Assembly (NCBI GenBank): GCA_947503245.1
Contig: CANNCV010000001.1
Location: forward strand, 1,239,501-1,303,500
Direction of reading: 5' to 3'
Origin: an uncultured Sphingomonadaceae bacterium
GTDB taxonomy: Bacteria; Pseudomonadota; Alphaproteobacteria; Sphingomonadales; Sphingomonadaceae
DNA: 64,000 nucleotides
Below, one piece after another: positions 8,270 to 16,633 of the stretch. Made by a program: the position numbers and the translations under genes. Position 1 is the stretch's first letter; every line of letters starts with the position of its first letter. The notes beneath the pieces were generated by a model, which had not been told where the DNA came from, searched no databases, and saw only the letters and a list, made by a program, of their open reading frames with translations.

Positions 8270-9090
8270 TGACTTGCCCCTCCGCCATTGCTGCGGGCGG
8301 TGCTGGCTTTGCGCATCGCGACCAGTTTTTCCGCTTGTGCGCGAGGAACAGCAACCAAAGCCTCTGCATCGTCTCCGCAATTGCCTGCCAACAGCTCCGC
8401 GGGCGTTGCATCGGCGGTTATATGGCCGTTAGCCATGACCCAGATACGGTCTGCAATCAGCAATGCCTCAGCCATATCATGTGTAACCATGATGGTGGTT
8501 AGCCCCATGCGATCATGCAATTTGCGATAGGCTTCTGCCAATAATTCGCGCGTGACCGGATCGAGAGCGCCAAAAGGCTCATCCATCAGCATAAGGCCAG
8601 GTTTGGTTGCCAAGGCTCTGGCCACGCCGACTCTTTGCTGCTGTCCACCCGAAAGCTGGTTGGGCAATCGCGCCGCAAAGTCGGCAGGTAATTCCACCAT
8701 GTCCAGCAACTCAGCGATACGACCTTTATCGATAGTTTTGGTTCCGGCCAGTCGCCAGCCAATGGCAATATTCTGTGCCACTGTCATATGCGGGAAAAGA
8801 CCGATATTCTGAAAAACATAGCCGATAGACCGGCGCAATAAATGCGCATCACCGATGGTGATATCTTCATCGCCGATCGCGATGCTGCCAGCGGATGGTT
8901 CAATGAGTCGGTTCGTCATTTTCAATAAGGTTGATTTGCCGGACCCTGAGGCACCGACCAATGCCACAAAAGTGCCCGGTTCAACGACACGGTCCAGACT
9001 ATCAACGGCCAATAAGGCGCCATAGGACTTGCTGACGCCGCTATAGCTTATTTTGGGCCCGGCTTTTGGTTGCACAACATTGTCTTGCAT
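8266..9090 (-). CDS. Osmoprotectant ABC transporter ATP-binding protein (OpuBA type)
   Basis: The 274-residue ATPase has Walker A GASGSGKST at about 46-54, a Q-loop in VFQNIGLFPH, signature LSGGQQQRVG, Walker B LMLMDEPFGALD and an H-loop in TIMVTHD. It resembles glycine-betaine/choline uptake ATPases (OpuBA, YehX). It lacks the paired CBS domains found at the C-terminus of OpuAA, so CBS-type ionic-strength sensing is absent. It is the first gene of a two-gene operon, with its stop overlapping the start of the fused permease-binding protein. It drives import from the cytoplasmic face. Divergent from the SDR gene at 9188, with about 97 bp between. Confidence 0.92.
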   Translation of the reverse strand: MQDNVVQPKAGPKISYSGVSKSYGALLAVDSLDRVVEPGTFVALVGASGSGKSTLLKMTNRLIEPSAGSIAIGDEDITIGDAHLLRRSIGYVFQNIGLFPHMTVAQNIAIGWRLAGTKTIDKGRIAELLDMVELPADFAARLPNQLSGGQQQRVGVARALATKPGLMLMDEPFGALDPVTRELLAEAYRKLHDRMGLTTIMVTHDMAEALLIADRIWVMANGHITADATPAELLAGNCGDDAEALVAVPRAQAEKLVAMRKASTARSNGGGASQ

Positions 9091-9187
9091 TATTGATGTA
9101 TAGCCATTGCGTGTGTGCTTTGGCCAGCCTATGAAAAATAAAGGCCGCGCTAATGACCGGACCAGATATAATTATAAGGGATAGGAC

Positions 9188-10000
9188 ATGTCACAAGTGA
9201 AATCGATTTTTATTACTGGCGGCGCATCAGGCCTTGGCCGTGAAGTCGGTCGGTATTTCGGAGAACGTGGCTGGTTTGTAGGTTTGGCAGATATTAATGT
9301 CGATGGTTTGGCTGAAAGCGCCAAGCTTATTCCTGAAGGAAAAAGTTCCACCCATATTCTGGATGTCACCAATCGCGACCAGTGGAAGACGGTTGTTGCT
9401 GAATTTGGTGAAGCCAGTGGCGGTGTGATGAGTGTTTTGTTCAATAATGCCGGTATTGGCTCTGGCGGACCCATTCAGGACATGAGCGACGAAGATATTG
9501 ACCAAACAATCGCTGTAAACTTTACCGGTGTCTTAAACGGCACGCGCGCATGTTTTGATATGTTGAAGGCCAGCAATGATAGCTGCATTCTTTACACAGC
9601 ATCTGCTGCGGGTATCTACGGCGTTGCCGACCTTAGCGTTTATAGCGCCACCAAATTCGCCGTGCGCGGTTTGGCAGAGTCGCATGATATTGAACTGCGT
9701 AAACATGGCATTCGTTCACGTTCGCTGATGCCGGGTTTTATTGACACAGGCATCATTGCCAATGTGGTGGAAGGAACAAATCAGACCGGCAAACAGCGTC
9801 TTGAAGGTGCTGGTGTTGAGGTAAGCCCTGTCTCCATCATTGGCCCAGCAGCCTGGGAAGCCGTGCATGGCGACAAGGTGCACAAGCCGGTAAATGCGAT
9901 GGCGAAGAAATTATGGTTTGCCGCGCGTTGGATGCCGGGACGGCTACGCAAACAGCAAACACAGCTGCTCAATGCCGAGGAGGTTATGGGCGGCCTTTAA
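9188..10000 (+). CDS. Short-chain dehydrogenase/reductase
   Basis: The 270-residue enzyme is a classical SDR. The cofactor motif is TGGASGLG at 10-17, NNAG lies at about 86-89, and the catalytic set is N111, S139 and YSATK (Y152, K156). An Asp after the second strand (AD at 34-35) hints at NAD rather than NADP preference. The substrate is not identifiable; the C-terminal region with the RWMPGRLRKQQ segment could contact a membrane or a bulky substrate. It is monocistronic by position: divergent from the transporter operon and convergent with phhB, three bases away. Confidence 0.88.
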   Translation: MSQVKSIFITGGASGLGREVGRYFGERGWFVGLADINVDGLAESAKLIPEGKSSTHILDVTNRDQWKTVVAEFGEASGGVMSVLFNNAGIGSGGPIQDMSDEDIDQTIAVNFTGVLNGTRACFDMLKASNDSCILYTASAAGIYGVADLSVYSATKFAVRGLAESHDIELRKHGIRSRSLMPGFIDTGIIANVVEGTNQTGKQRLEGAGVEVSPVSIIGPAAWEAVHGDKVHKPVNAMAKKLWFAARWMPGRLRKQQTQLLNAEEVMGGL

Positions 10001-10003
10001 GTT

Positions 10004-10291
10004 TTAAACGAGCGCGTCTATTTTCTTCGCCAAATCTATATCGCGTGAAGATAAGCCACCTGCATCATGCGTTGTTAGCAAAATGACGACGCGGTTATAG
10101 ACATTCGACCATTCAGGGTGATGGTCAGCTTTTTCTGCTTCCAAAGCTACGGACGACATAAAGCCGAATGCTTGCACGAAATTATCGAATGAAAAAGTAC
10201 GACTGATGCCGTCAGCATCTGCATCAAACTCCCAATTGGGCAGGGCGTCCAAGGCGGTTTTGCGCTGTGTTTCGTTCAATTTTTCAATCAT
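10004..10291 (-). CDS. phhB: Pterin-4a-carbinolamine dehydratase
   Basis: This 95-residue protein has the length and signature of PhhB/DCoH. The conserved [14 protein letters not shown] segment (residues 53-66) supplies the active-site His pair, and the tail carries the common [14 protein letters not shown] motif. The enzyme dehydrates 4a-hydroxytetrahydropterin, regenerating the cofactor of phenylalanine hydroxylase. No hydroxylase gene lies in this window, so its partner is elsewhere or it serves general pterin repair. It is convergent with the SDR gene and divergent from ccmA. Confidence 0.93.
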   Translation of the reverse strand: MIEKLNETQRKTALDALPNWEFDADADGISRTFSFDNFVQAFGFMSSVALEAEKADHHPEWSNVYNRVVILLTTHDAGGLSSRDIDLAKKIDALV

Positions 10292-10388
10292 GAATTTGCG
10301 ATCCCATATGTTTTACCATGTGCTTTGCGGACCTATAAGGTTCGCTATTTGCTTGAGGCGAATTGTCATTTGCGACTATGCCAAGAAC

Positions 10389-11042
10389 ATGGGTGAAGCT
10401 AACGCCAAAAACAAGTCGGCAACTGATGACGCAGCCATATTATTACGCTGCGCCAAATTGGCCTGTATGCGCGGTGACAGGTTGTTGTTTCGCGGGCTTG
10501 ATATGCAATTGGCATCGGGCGAATTACTGCACCTGTCTGGCCCTAACGGTGTAGGCAAGTCCAGCCTGTTGCGGCTTATGGCTGGTCTGCTTCCGGTATT
10601 TTCCGGTGAATATATGGCGCATGAAACTCTTGCGCTTTGCGACGGCCAATTGCCTTTGGACCATGATTTACCTTTAGATAAAGCACTGGATTATTGGCAA
10701 AAATTTGATGGAACGTCCAAAGCGCAACGCGCGGGCATATTTGCTGCGCTGGGGCTGGATGAACTATCGGATGTGCCGGTGCGCATCTTTTCTACCGGGC
10801 AGCGCAAACGCGCCGCGCTTGCTATGACCGCGTTACAAGGCGCGAAAATCTGGTTGCTGGATGAACCCGGAAATGGTTTGGACATTGCCTCACAAACCGG
10901 ATTGGCGACATTGATGTCGGAGCATTGCCAAAAGGGTGGCGCGATTATCTTTGCGTCGCATTTGCCATTGCCAGAACCAACCGGCGGCTATCCCTTATCG
11001 GTAAAATGCAGTGCGCTGGATTTACAGGAATTTGCCGGATGA
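10389..11042 (+). CDS. ccmA: Haem exporter ATP-binding protein CcmA
   Basis: The 217-residue ATPase starts at the ATG at 10389; a longer in-frame opening back to 10206 would overlap phhB and adds non-homologous sequence. It has Walker A GPNGVGKSS, the CcmA-type signature STGQRKRAALA and Walker B WLLDEPGNGLD. CcmA powers release of holo-CcmE from CcmCD during cytochrome c maturation. The stop overlaps the ccmB start (ATGA). Only ccmA and ccmB are here; ccmC, ccmE, ccmF and ccmH are not in the window. The c-type decahaem protein encoded 31 kb downstream would depend on this pathway. Confidence 0.9.
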   Translation: MGEANAKNKSATDDAAILLRCAKLACMRGDRLLFRGLDMQLASGELLHLSGPNGVGKSSLLRLMAGLLPVFSGEYMAHETLALCDGQLPLDHDLPLDKALDYWQKFDGTSKAQRAGIFAALGLDELSDVPVRIFSTGQRKRAALAMTALQGAKIWLLDEPGNGLDIASQTGLATLMSEHCQKGGAIIFASHLPLPEPTGGYPLSVKCSALDLQEFAG

Positions 11043-11725
11043 GTGCTGGACTAACCCGTATCTTCGCCAATCTGGTGATACGTGATATTCGCATCGCTTA
11101 TAATCTGGGCGGCAGTGGCGGCGATGCGCAAGGCGGATTTTTGCTGCCTGTTTTGTTTTTTATCACTGTGGCGATCCTATACCCTTTCTCTGTCGGGCCA
11201 GATGCACCGCTATTACAGCGAACGGGCACGGGCATCATCTGGGTGGCCGCGATTTTGTCGGCTATTTTGCCGATTGATCGCTTGATTTCTCCTGATCGCA
11301 ATGCAGGGTTTTACGATCAATATGCGGTGCGTGGTATCTCTGAAGAGTTGATAATGCTGGCAAAAATCGTGTCGCACTGGTGCGCCAGCGGCCCGCCTTT
11401 GTTGCTGGCAAGCCTTACTGCCATTGCCGTGATGGATATTCCCAACACAGAAATACCTATCGTCTTAACTGGCTTGCTATTGGCAACGCCCGGCCTGTCA
11501 GGGCTGGCGGTAATGATTGCGGCCATGATTGCCTCTATGCGGACCGGTAATGCCCTGGCAGGTTTGCTATTTCTGCCGCTGGCCATCCCTATGCTGATTT
11601 TCGGGGCAGGCAGTATCCGCCCTGGAGGAGAGAATGGATTGCTTCTTCTGGCATCGATAAGCCTCTTATTAACGGCTATCTCCCCTTTTGCCGCGGCTGC
11701 TGCATTGCGTGCCGGACGGGAATAA
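11039..11725 (+). CDS. ccmB: Haem exporter permease CcmB
   Basis: The 228-residue membrane protein starts at the ATG at 11039, four bases inside ccmA; the frame extends upstream within ccmA but that is shadow sequence. Six hydrophobic helices are visible, as expected for CcmB. The N-terminal IRDIRIAYNLGG and the DRLISPDRNAGFYDQ cytoplasmic loop are typical of the family. It forms the membrane part of the CcmAB ABC complex used in cytochrome c biogenesis. A 109-bp gap with no obvious terminator follows before the GGDEF-EAL gene. Confidence 0.9.
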   Translation: MSAGLTRIFANLVIRDIRIAYNLGGSGGDAQGGFLLPVLFFITVAILYPFSVGPDAPLLQRTGTGIIWVAAILSAILPIDRLISPDRNAGFYDQYAVRGISEELIMLAKIVSHWCASGPPLLLASLTAIAVMDIPNTEIPIVLTGLLLATPGLSGLAVMIAAMIASMRTGNALAGLLFLPLAIPMLIFGAGSIRPGGENGLLLLASISLLLTAISPFAAAAALRAGRE

Positions 11726-11834
11726 GGGCTTTTCGGTAAGTATCTGCAAAATCTTGTAAATATAATGCGATTGTTTCTCATTTTTGGATGGGCTGTCCAT
11801 CAATTGATAACTATTGCCGCCTAATGCAGCGGCT

Positions 11835-14042
11835 ATGGATCGTAAGGACCTCTTCTTCTTTTATCTCTGCCTCACAGCTATGGTGCTTTTGGCTATATCT
11901 CCGCTGATATTTGGCTGGAGCAATCTGGCATTTGTAAGCGTTGCCGTGCCTATAGTGGCGGCGGTGATGTTGCTGATTTTCCAAAGGCGATGGTCGGGCC
12001 GCATGATTGATTTGCGGCATAGCCATTCCGGTTCACGAGCGGTTGCTATGCTTACCGCTTTTGAAGAAAGTGGGCAGGGATGGTTCTGGGAAACAGACGC
12101 CGAAGGAAAAATCAAATATATCTCCGACATTGTCATTGAGAGAATTGGCAAAGATCCAAAAATGGTCAGGCAGATGCGTCTGGCCGATCTCATCGCAAGC
12201 TATAATGTGGAAAGTGACGGCGAAACGAACCGGACATTGGGTTTCCACATGTCAACGCACACCTCATTCAAAGACCTGCACATCAAGGTGGTGGCGGAGA
12301 ATGAACGCTGGTGGTCATTATCAGGCTCACCGGTGTTTGATGAAAATGAAAAGTTTCGTGGCTTTCGTGGCATCGGTTCTGATCTGACCGACGTAAAAAA
12401 ATCACGCGAAAAGATTACACGGCTGGCGAAGTTCGATCTGTTGACGCAATTGGCGAACAGATCGTCCATGAATGATATTTTGCAACATGTTTTGCGCGGT
12501 CGCGGGGATATGCGCGGCAAATGCTCGGTCATGCTGCTTGATCTCGATAAGTTTAAGCAAGTCAATGATACGCTTGGCCATCTGGCTGGTGATGAACTGC
12601 TCAAAAATGTGGCACAGAGGCTATGTTCCATCATCGGTAAAGACGGACAGGTAGGCCGTTTGGGCGGTGATGAGTTCCAGATTATTCTGCCAAAGATGAT
12701 TGATCGAGATCAACTAAGTGCGCTGGCCGAAACGATTATTATACGCTTGTCCGAGCCTTATTTGTTGAGCCTTGGTCAGGTCAGAATCGGTGTGTCAATC
12801 GGGATTGTTGTGATTGATGGCGAAACCGAAAATACGGACATCATCAGAAATGCTGATTTGGCGCTTTATGCAGCCAAAGATGCTGGGCGTGGAACGGCGC
12901 GCTTTTATGCGCCGGAGCTTCTGGCGAAGGCTTCTGAGAGGACGGTTCTGGAGGAGGAACTGCGTGTTGCTCTGAACGAAGGCCAGCTATTTTTGGTCTA
13001 TCAACCGGTTGTTGATGTCGCGACGGAAACTATTTCTGGCTTTGAAGTGCTGACCCGCTGGCGGCACCCTGAAAAAGGCATGGTCAGCCCAGAAAAATTT
13101 ATCGCAGTTGCTGAAGAAGCTGGTCTTATCGAACTGATAGGCGATTGGACCTTAAGAACCGCCTGTGCGCAATTGGCGCAGTGGAGCAGCGAGATGAAGG
13201 TCGCTGTCAATGTTTCTCCCCGTCAATTCCGATCCGGCAATTTGCCGCAAACCGTCCTCAATGCCATTGCTCATAATGGCCTAAGGCCGGAACAGGTTGA
13301 ACTGGAAATCACCGAAAGTGTTTTTCTGGAAGGCGATGAAACCGATGTAGCGATGTTCGAACAGCTAAAGCGCATTGGTGTCCGGCTTGCGCTTGACGAT
13401 TTTGGCACCGGCTATTCAGCTTTAGGTTATCTGCAAAAAGCACCTTTTGACAAAATCAAGATCGACCAGAGTTTTGTGCGCGGCGCCACTTTGGAAAACA
13501 GCATTAATAATGCGATTATTTCGTCAATTGTTACATTGGCTCAGGCTCTGGGTATGGACACTACGGCCGAAGGCGCTGAAAGTCATGATGAGTTGAATCT
13601 TGTCCGCAAATTGGGCTGTTCTCACGTACAAGGCTATATTTATTCAGAACCCGTTACGGCTGAAGAAGCGACAAAACTGGTCGCAAGGCCTAGTATGGAA
13701 ATTAAGGCGACTTCGAAAGAGCCGAGCCGTAACACGCGCCGCAAAGTGCTACATCGCATTTCTCTCCATCATAATGATGTGGTCGAACCGGCAACTGTGC
13801 GCAATATTTCCAGCACTGGAGCTATGATTGAGGCCCCATTGGACCTGCCACCAAAGACACCTATCATATTGGCTTTCTCTGACAATATTCACATTAAAGC
13901 TGTCGTGCGATGGAATGAAGGCGATAAACTTGGCGTCGAATTCACAGGTAAGGTTGACCATAACGACCTTAAACGCCGCACATTTGCAGGCCATATGCTA
14001 GACACCCGTGCGCGTGACGACCGCATGAGCTCGGCAGCATAA
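11835..14042 (+). CDS. c-di-GMP signalling protein: two TM helices, PAS, GGDEF, EAL, PilZ
   Basis: Taking the ATG at 11835 (an alternative TTG lies seven codons upstream) gives 735 residues. Two adjacent membrane helices (about 7-52) precede a PAS domain (about 75-195). The diguanylate cyclase domain has an intact GGDEF in RLGGDEFQ and no RxxD inhibitory site just upstream. The EAL domain has EVLTRW, NVSPRQF, ELEITES, LDDFGTGYS, KIDQSF and AEGAE, so all main metal and catalytic positions look intact. A C-terminal PilZ domain (about 640-725) carries RNTRR and NISSTG, the c-di-GMP binding pair. The protein could make, degrade and sense c-di-GMP. Which activity dominates cannot be seen. It is transcribed alone or after ccmAB. 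Confidence 0.92.
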   Translation: MDRKDLFFFYLCLTAMVLLAISPLIFGWSNLAFVSVAVPIVAAVMLLIFQRRWSGRMIDLRHSHSGSRAVAMLTAFEESGQGWFWETDAEGKIKYISDIVIERIGKDPKMVRQMRLADLIASYNVESDGETNRTLGFHMSTHTSFKDLHIKVVAENERWWSLSGSPVFDENEKFRGFRGIGSDLTDVKKSREKITRLAKFDLLTQLANRSSMNDILQHVLRGRGDMRGKCSVMLLDLDKFKQVNDTLGHLAGDELLKNVAQRLCSIIGKDGQVGRLGGDEFQIILPKMIDRDQLSALAETIIIRLSEPYLLSLGQVRIGVSIGIVVIDGETENTDIIRNADLALYAAKDAGRGTARFYAPELLAKASERTVLEEELRVALNEGQLFLVYQPVVDVATETISGFEVLTRWRHPEKGMVSPEKFIAVAEEAGLIELIGDWTLRTACAQLAQWSSEMKVAVNVSPRQFRSGNLPQTVLNAIAHNGLRPEQVELEITESVFLEGDETDVAMFEQLKRIGVRLALDDFGTGYSALGYLQKAPFDKIKIDQSFVRGATLENSINNAIISSIVTLAQALGMDTTAEGAESHDELNLVRKLGCSHVQGYIYSEPVTAEEATKLVARPSMEIKATSKEPSRNTRRKVLHRISLHHNDVVEPATVRNISSTGAMIEAPLDLPPKTPIILAFSDNIHIKAVVRWNEGDKLGVEFTGKVDHNDLKRRTFAGHMLDTRARDDRMSSAA

Positions 14043-14089
14043 TTCAGTCAGGTGTTGCCGCTGGCTAATCAGCGCTTTATATCGGTCAG

Positions 14090-15088
14090 ATGACAGATAA
14101 AATTCAGACATCTACACTTGATTTGATTGGTAATACGCCTCTTGTCCGGCTTGAAGGGCCGAGTGAGGCTGCTGGTTGCGACATATTTGCCAAATGTGAA
14201 TATGTTAATCCTGGTGCTTCGGTCAAAGACCGCGCGGCATTATGGATCGTGCGCGATGCAGAAGCCAAAGGCCTGCTCACGGATGGAGGAACCATTGTTG
14301 AGGGCACTGCGGGTAATACCGGAATTGGGCTGGCTTTGGTGGCCAATGCTTGCGGCTATAAATCAATCATTGTCATGCCCGAAACCCAGTCACCAGAGAA
14401 GATGGCGACACTTCGGGCTTTAGGCGCTGAATTGGTAACGGTGCCTGCTGCGCCTTATAAAAACCCCGGCCATTTCGTTCATACTTCTCGGCGTATCGCT
14501 GAAGAAACTGAAGGTGCCATGTGGGCGAACCAGTTTGATAATGTCGCTAATAGGCGGGCGCATATTGAATCAACCGCACCAGAAATTTGGGAGCAGATGG
14601 ACGGAAAACTTGACGGTTTTATTTGTGCGGCAGGGACGGGCGGCACCATAGCTGGCGTTGGCATGGCTTTAAAGGAGCGCGATGCTAATGTGACCATCGG
14701 GCTTGCCGATCCTCATGGCGCGGCCTTGTATCATTTTTACAAGCATGGCGAACTGCAGTCAGAAGGCAATTCCGTAGCCGAAGGTATTGGGCAAGGGCGC
14801 ATTACGGCCAATCTGGAAGATGCCCCGATAGATGAAGCGTTTCGCATTTCTGACCATGATGGATTGCACTGGGTCGAGCATATGTTGCAGGAAGAAGGTC
14901 TATGTCTTGGCCTGTCTTCAGGGATTAACATCGCTGGAGCTGTGGCTTTGGGCAAAAAGCTAGGCCCTGATGCGCGCATTGTCACCATCTTGTGCGATAC
15001 CGGTTTTCGGTACCTCTCTACTTTATACAATGCTGACTGGTTGCGCCAAAAGAACCTACCAGTCTTTCCATGGCTTGAGCGTCAATAG
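14090..15088 (+). CDS. cysK: Cysteine synthase family protein (PLP-dependent O-acetylserine sulfhydrylase type)
   Basis: The 332-residue enzyme belongs to the fold-type II PLP family. NPGASVKDRAA carries the Schiff-base Lys near residue 46, and EGTAGNTGIGLA is the substrate-binding loop, with TAGN where typical CysK has TSGN. GTGGTIAG binds the PLP phosphate. The subgroup is usually annotated as cysteine synthase A in alphaproteobacteria, but cystathionine synthase-like activity cannot be excluded, so the symbol is tentative. Two small-membrane-protein genes follow within 8-11 bases, suggesting one transcript. Confidence 0.85.
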   Translation: MTDKIQTSTLDLIGNTPLVRLEGPSEAAGCDIFAKCEYVNPGASVKDRAALWIVRDAEAKGLLTDGGTIVEGTAGNTGIGLALVANACGYKSIIVMPETQSPEKMATLRALGAELVTVPAAPYKNPGHFVHTSRRIAEETEGAMWANQFDNVANRRAHIESTAPEIWEQMDGKLDGFICAAGTGGTIAGVGMALKERDANVTIGLADPHGAALYHFYKHGELQSEGNSVAEGIGQGRITANLEDAPIDEAFRISDHDGLHWVEHMLQEEGLCLGLSSGINIAGAVALGKKLGPDARIVTILCDTGFRYLSTLYNADWLRQKNLPVFPWLERQ

Positions 15089-15096
15089 AGTTGCTC

Positions 15097-15486
15097 ATGG
15101 TCAAGCTTTCTGAAAAAGTTCTGCCTGCCACAAGCTCTGCTGAGCGAAATGATTATTGGCAGCGGCTTCAAATTGGCGGCGCAGGGTTGTGCGGCATATT
15201 GGTCATTGCGGGTATTACGACATTGGTGTTGGGTAATGCCAGTGAGGAAGCTCCAGTAGATCCATTGTTTGCCGAACAACAAGGCACTGAACAAGAACCT
15301 TCAGCTACGGCAGAAGCACCCAGTGAGCCTCTGGTTGATATTGGGGTTGTACCGGACATCAAGCCCGACCAGACATTGGGCGATCCCGAAGAAGCTGCAT
15401 CCGATAATATTCCCGATCTTCCCGCTCCAACAGATGAAGATGGCGATAGCGAAGCCGCAGCTGGCGAACAAAGCAATCTGCCTTAG
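15097..15486 (+). CDS. Small single-pass membrane protein of unknown function
   Basis: The ATG at 15097, eight bases after the cysteine synthase stop, gives 129 residues; a TTG two codons upstream is an alternative. A positively charged N-terminus leads to one membrane helix (about 25-46). The remaining 80 residues are acidic, Pro- and Ala-rich and probably disordered in the periplasm. No enzymatic motif is visible. Its position between the cysteine synthase and a GldG-like membrane protein suggests a link with the latter, which is only an inference. Confidence 0.65.
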   Translation: MVKLSEKVLPATSSAERNDYWQRLQIGGAGLCGILVIAGITTLVLGNASEEAPVDPLFAEQQGTEQEPSATAEAPSEPLVDIGVVPDIKPDQTLGDPEEAASDNIPDLPAPTDEDGDSEAAAGEQSNLP

Positions 15487-15497
15487 GCACGGCATTT

Positions 15498-16325
15498 ATG
15501 ACGAAAAGTAAACCGTCCCTTTTCATGTTTCTTCTCTATTCTGTCATGATAATGGGAGGGGCGGGGGTTTCATACTATATCTACACCGCCAAATCACCAG
15601 CAATTGAAGCTGCTCAAAAACCCTTAATTAGCGGGGATACAGCTAATGTTGCGATAATGACGAGCTTGCCGTTATTTTCACCCGAAGCAGCAAATATTGC
15701 CGATGCGCTAGGCGCGGCTGACAAGCCTGATGCTGAGGCTCATCCTCTTGGTGTTTTCTGGTCAAACACACTTTCACCAGAGATTTATGACGATCTTACC
15801 GCAGCGCTTTCCTCTCAGCCGGATTTGCTCATATTGGCGCAATCAAGGCCATTTTCTCCTGAACAATTGGCGCAATTTGACGCATGGGTCAGAGGGGGCG
15901 GCAAAGCTTTGGTTTTCGCGGACCCTACATTATTCTGGCCCAGTATCTTCTCCGTTGGAGATGCTCGCCGTCCCGAGGGCGCTACATTATTGTCGCCCTT
16001 ATTTGCATATTGGGGGCTGGAACAGCAGATTGATGACGATCAACCAGAAGGCGCATGGTCATTAGCCGGCCGATCAAATGCGATGATTGTTGTGCAATCT
16101 GGCCATTTTATAAAAAGTGGAGATGGCGATGCGCAATGTACCCTGCATTATGGTGATGCCGTTGCAGCGTGCAATGTCGGTAAGGGCCGCGCTGTTTTGG
16201 TCAGCGATGCAGATATGCTGCAAGCAGAGTTTTACCCTGTGGATGGGACTGAGGCTCATGCGCCCATATTGGGCAGCGGTAATTGGAACAGTGTCGCATC
16301 ATTGTTGCAATTGGCGGCAGAATAA
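15498..16325 (+). CDS. GldG/DUF4350-like membrane-anchored protein
   Basis: The 275-residue protein has one N-terminal membrane helix (about 8-28) and a globular outer part. ALSSQPDLLILAQ, FDAWVRGGGKALVFADP and KGRAVLVSDADM resemble the GldG or DUF4350 fold seen in ABC-associated auxiliary proteins, where similar strands line a glutamine-amidotransferase-like core. No ABC ATPase or permease of the Gld type is nearby. It follows the small membrane protein by 11 bases and closes the cysK transcript. Function unknown. Confidence 0.6.
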   Translation: MTKSKPSLFMFLLYSVMIMGGAGVSYYIYTAKSPAIEAAQKPLISGDTANVAIMTSLPLFSPEAANIADALGAADKPDAEAHPLGVFWSNTLSPEIYDDLTAALSSQPDLLILAQSRPFSPEQLAQFDAWVRGGGKALVFADPTLFWPSIFSVGDARRPEGATLLSPLFAYWGLEQQIDDDQPEGAWSLAGRSNAMIVVQSGHFIKSGDGDAQCTLHYGDAVAACNVGKGRAVLVSDADMLQAEFYPVDGTEAHAPILGSGNWNSVASLLQLAAE

Positions 16326-16431
16326 ACGGCTAGACTCAGGTTCAATATAGGGTTGTCATACCCATTCACAGCTTGCGCGACTCTGCCCATAATCAAATAC
16401 CCACTTTCCTCAAAAGGGAATGGATTTTGCA

Positions 16432-16451
16432 TTATCAACAGCTTATCCACA
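16432..16451 (+). promoter_or_regulatory. Tandem DnaA boxes
   Basis: TTATCAACA (16432-16440) is followed two bases later by the perfect consensus TTATCCACA (16443-16451). Same orientation and 11-bp phasing favour side-by-side DnaA binding. The position about 250 bp upstream of mraZ suggests DnaA control of the division cluster rather than a replication origin, because typical origin neighbours are absent. Confidence 0.55.
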
Positions 16452-16473
16452 TGATATACACTTTCCAAAAATA

Positions 16474-16488
16474 GAACAAAAAGTGAAC
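16474..16488 (+). promoter_or_regulatory. LexA-type SOS box (GAAC-N7-GAAC)
   Basis: GAAC at 16474-16477 and GAAC at 16485-16488 are separated by seven bases. This is the direct-repeat operator recognised by alphaproteobacterial LexA (GTTC-N7-GTTC on the other strand). It sits about 220 bp upstream of mraZ. A match to eight fixed bases can occur by chance, so the call rests on its intergenic location. Confidence 0.45.
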
Positions 16489-16560
16489 TTTATAAAACTG
16501 TTGTAAAATCGCTTTTAAAAATATCGTTGTTTATTAGTTATTTAGACAATTTACTTATCA

Positions 16561-16600
16561 ATTACCCGTGATTACCCCTTTAATCCCGTAAAAACCCCTG
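16561..16600 (-). promoter_or_regulatory. Four MraZ-type operator repeats with exact 10-bp phasing
   Basis: On the plus strand CCC occurs at 16565, 16575, 16585 and 16595, each preceded by AT-rich bases, so the minus strand shows four GGG-containing decamers in register. Known MraZ binding sites are direct repeats of a TGGGN-like core at 10-bp spacing in the mraZ promoter. The number, phasing and place fit autoregulation by MraZ, whose gene starts about 100 bp downstream. Confidence 0.6.
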
Positions 16601-16633
16601 TTAGAAATCGACGATCGGGTTAGAGGCTAATCC

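Noticed and set aside
10206-10388. Upstream extension of ccmA
   Set aside because: The extra 61 residues overlap phhB and show no similarity to CcmA; the ATG at 10389 gives the family length.
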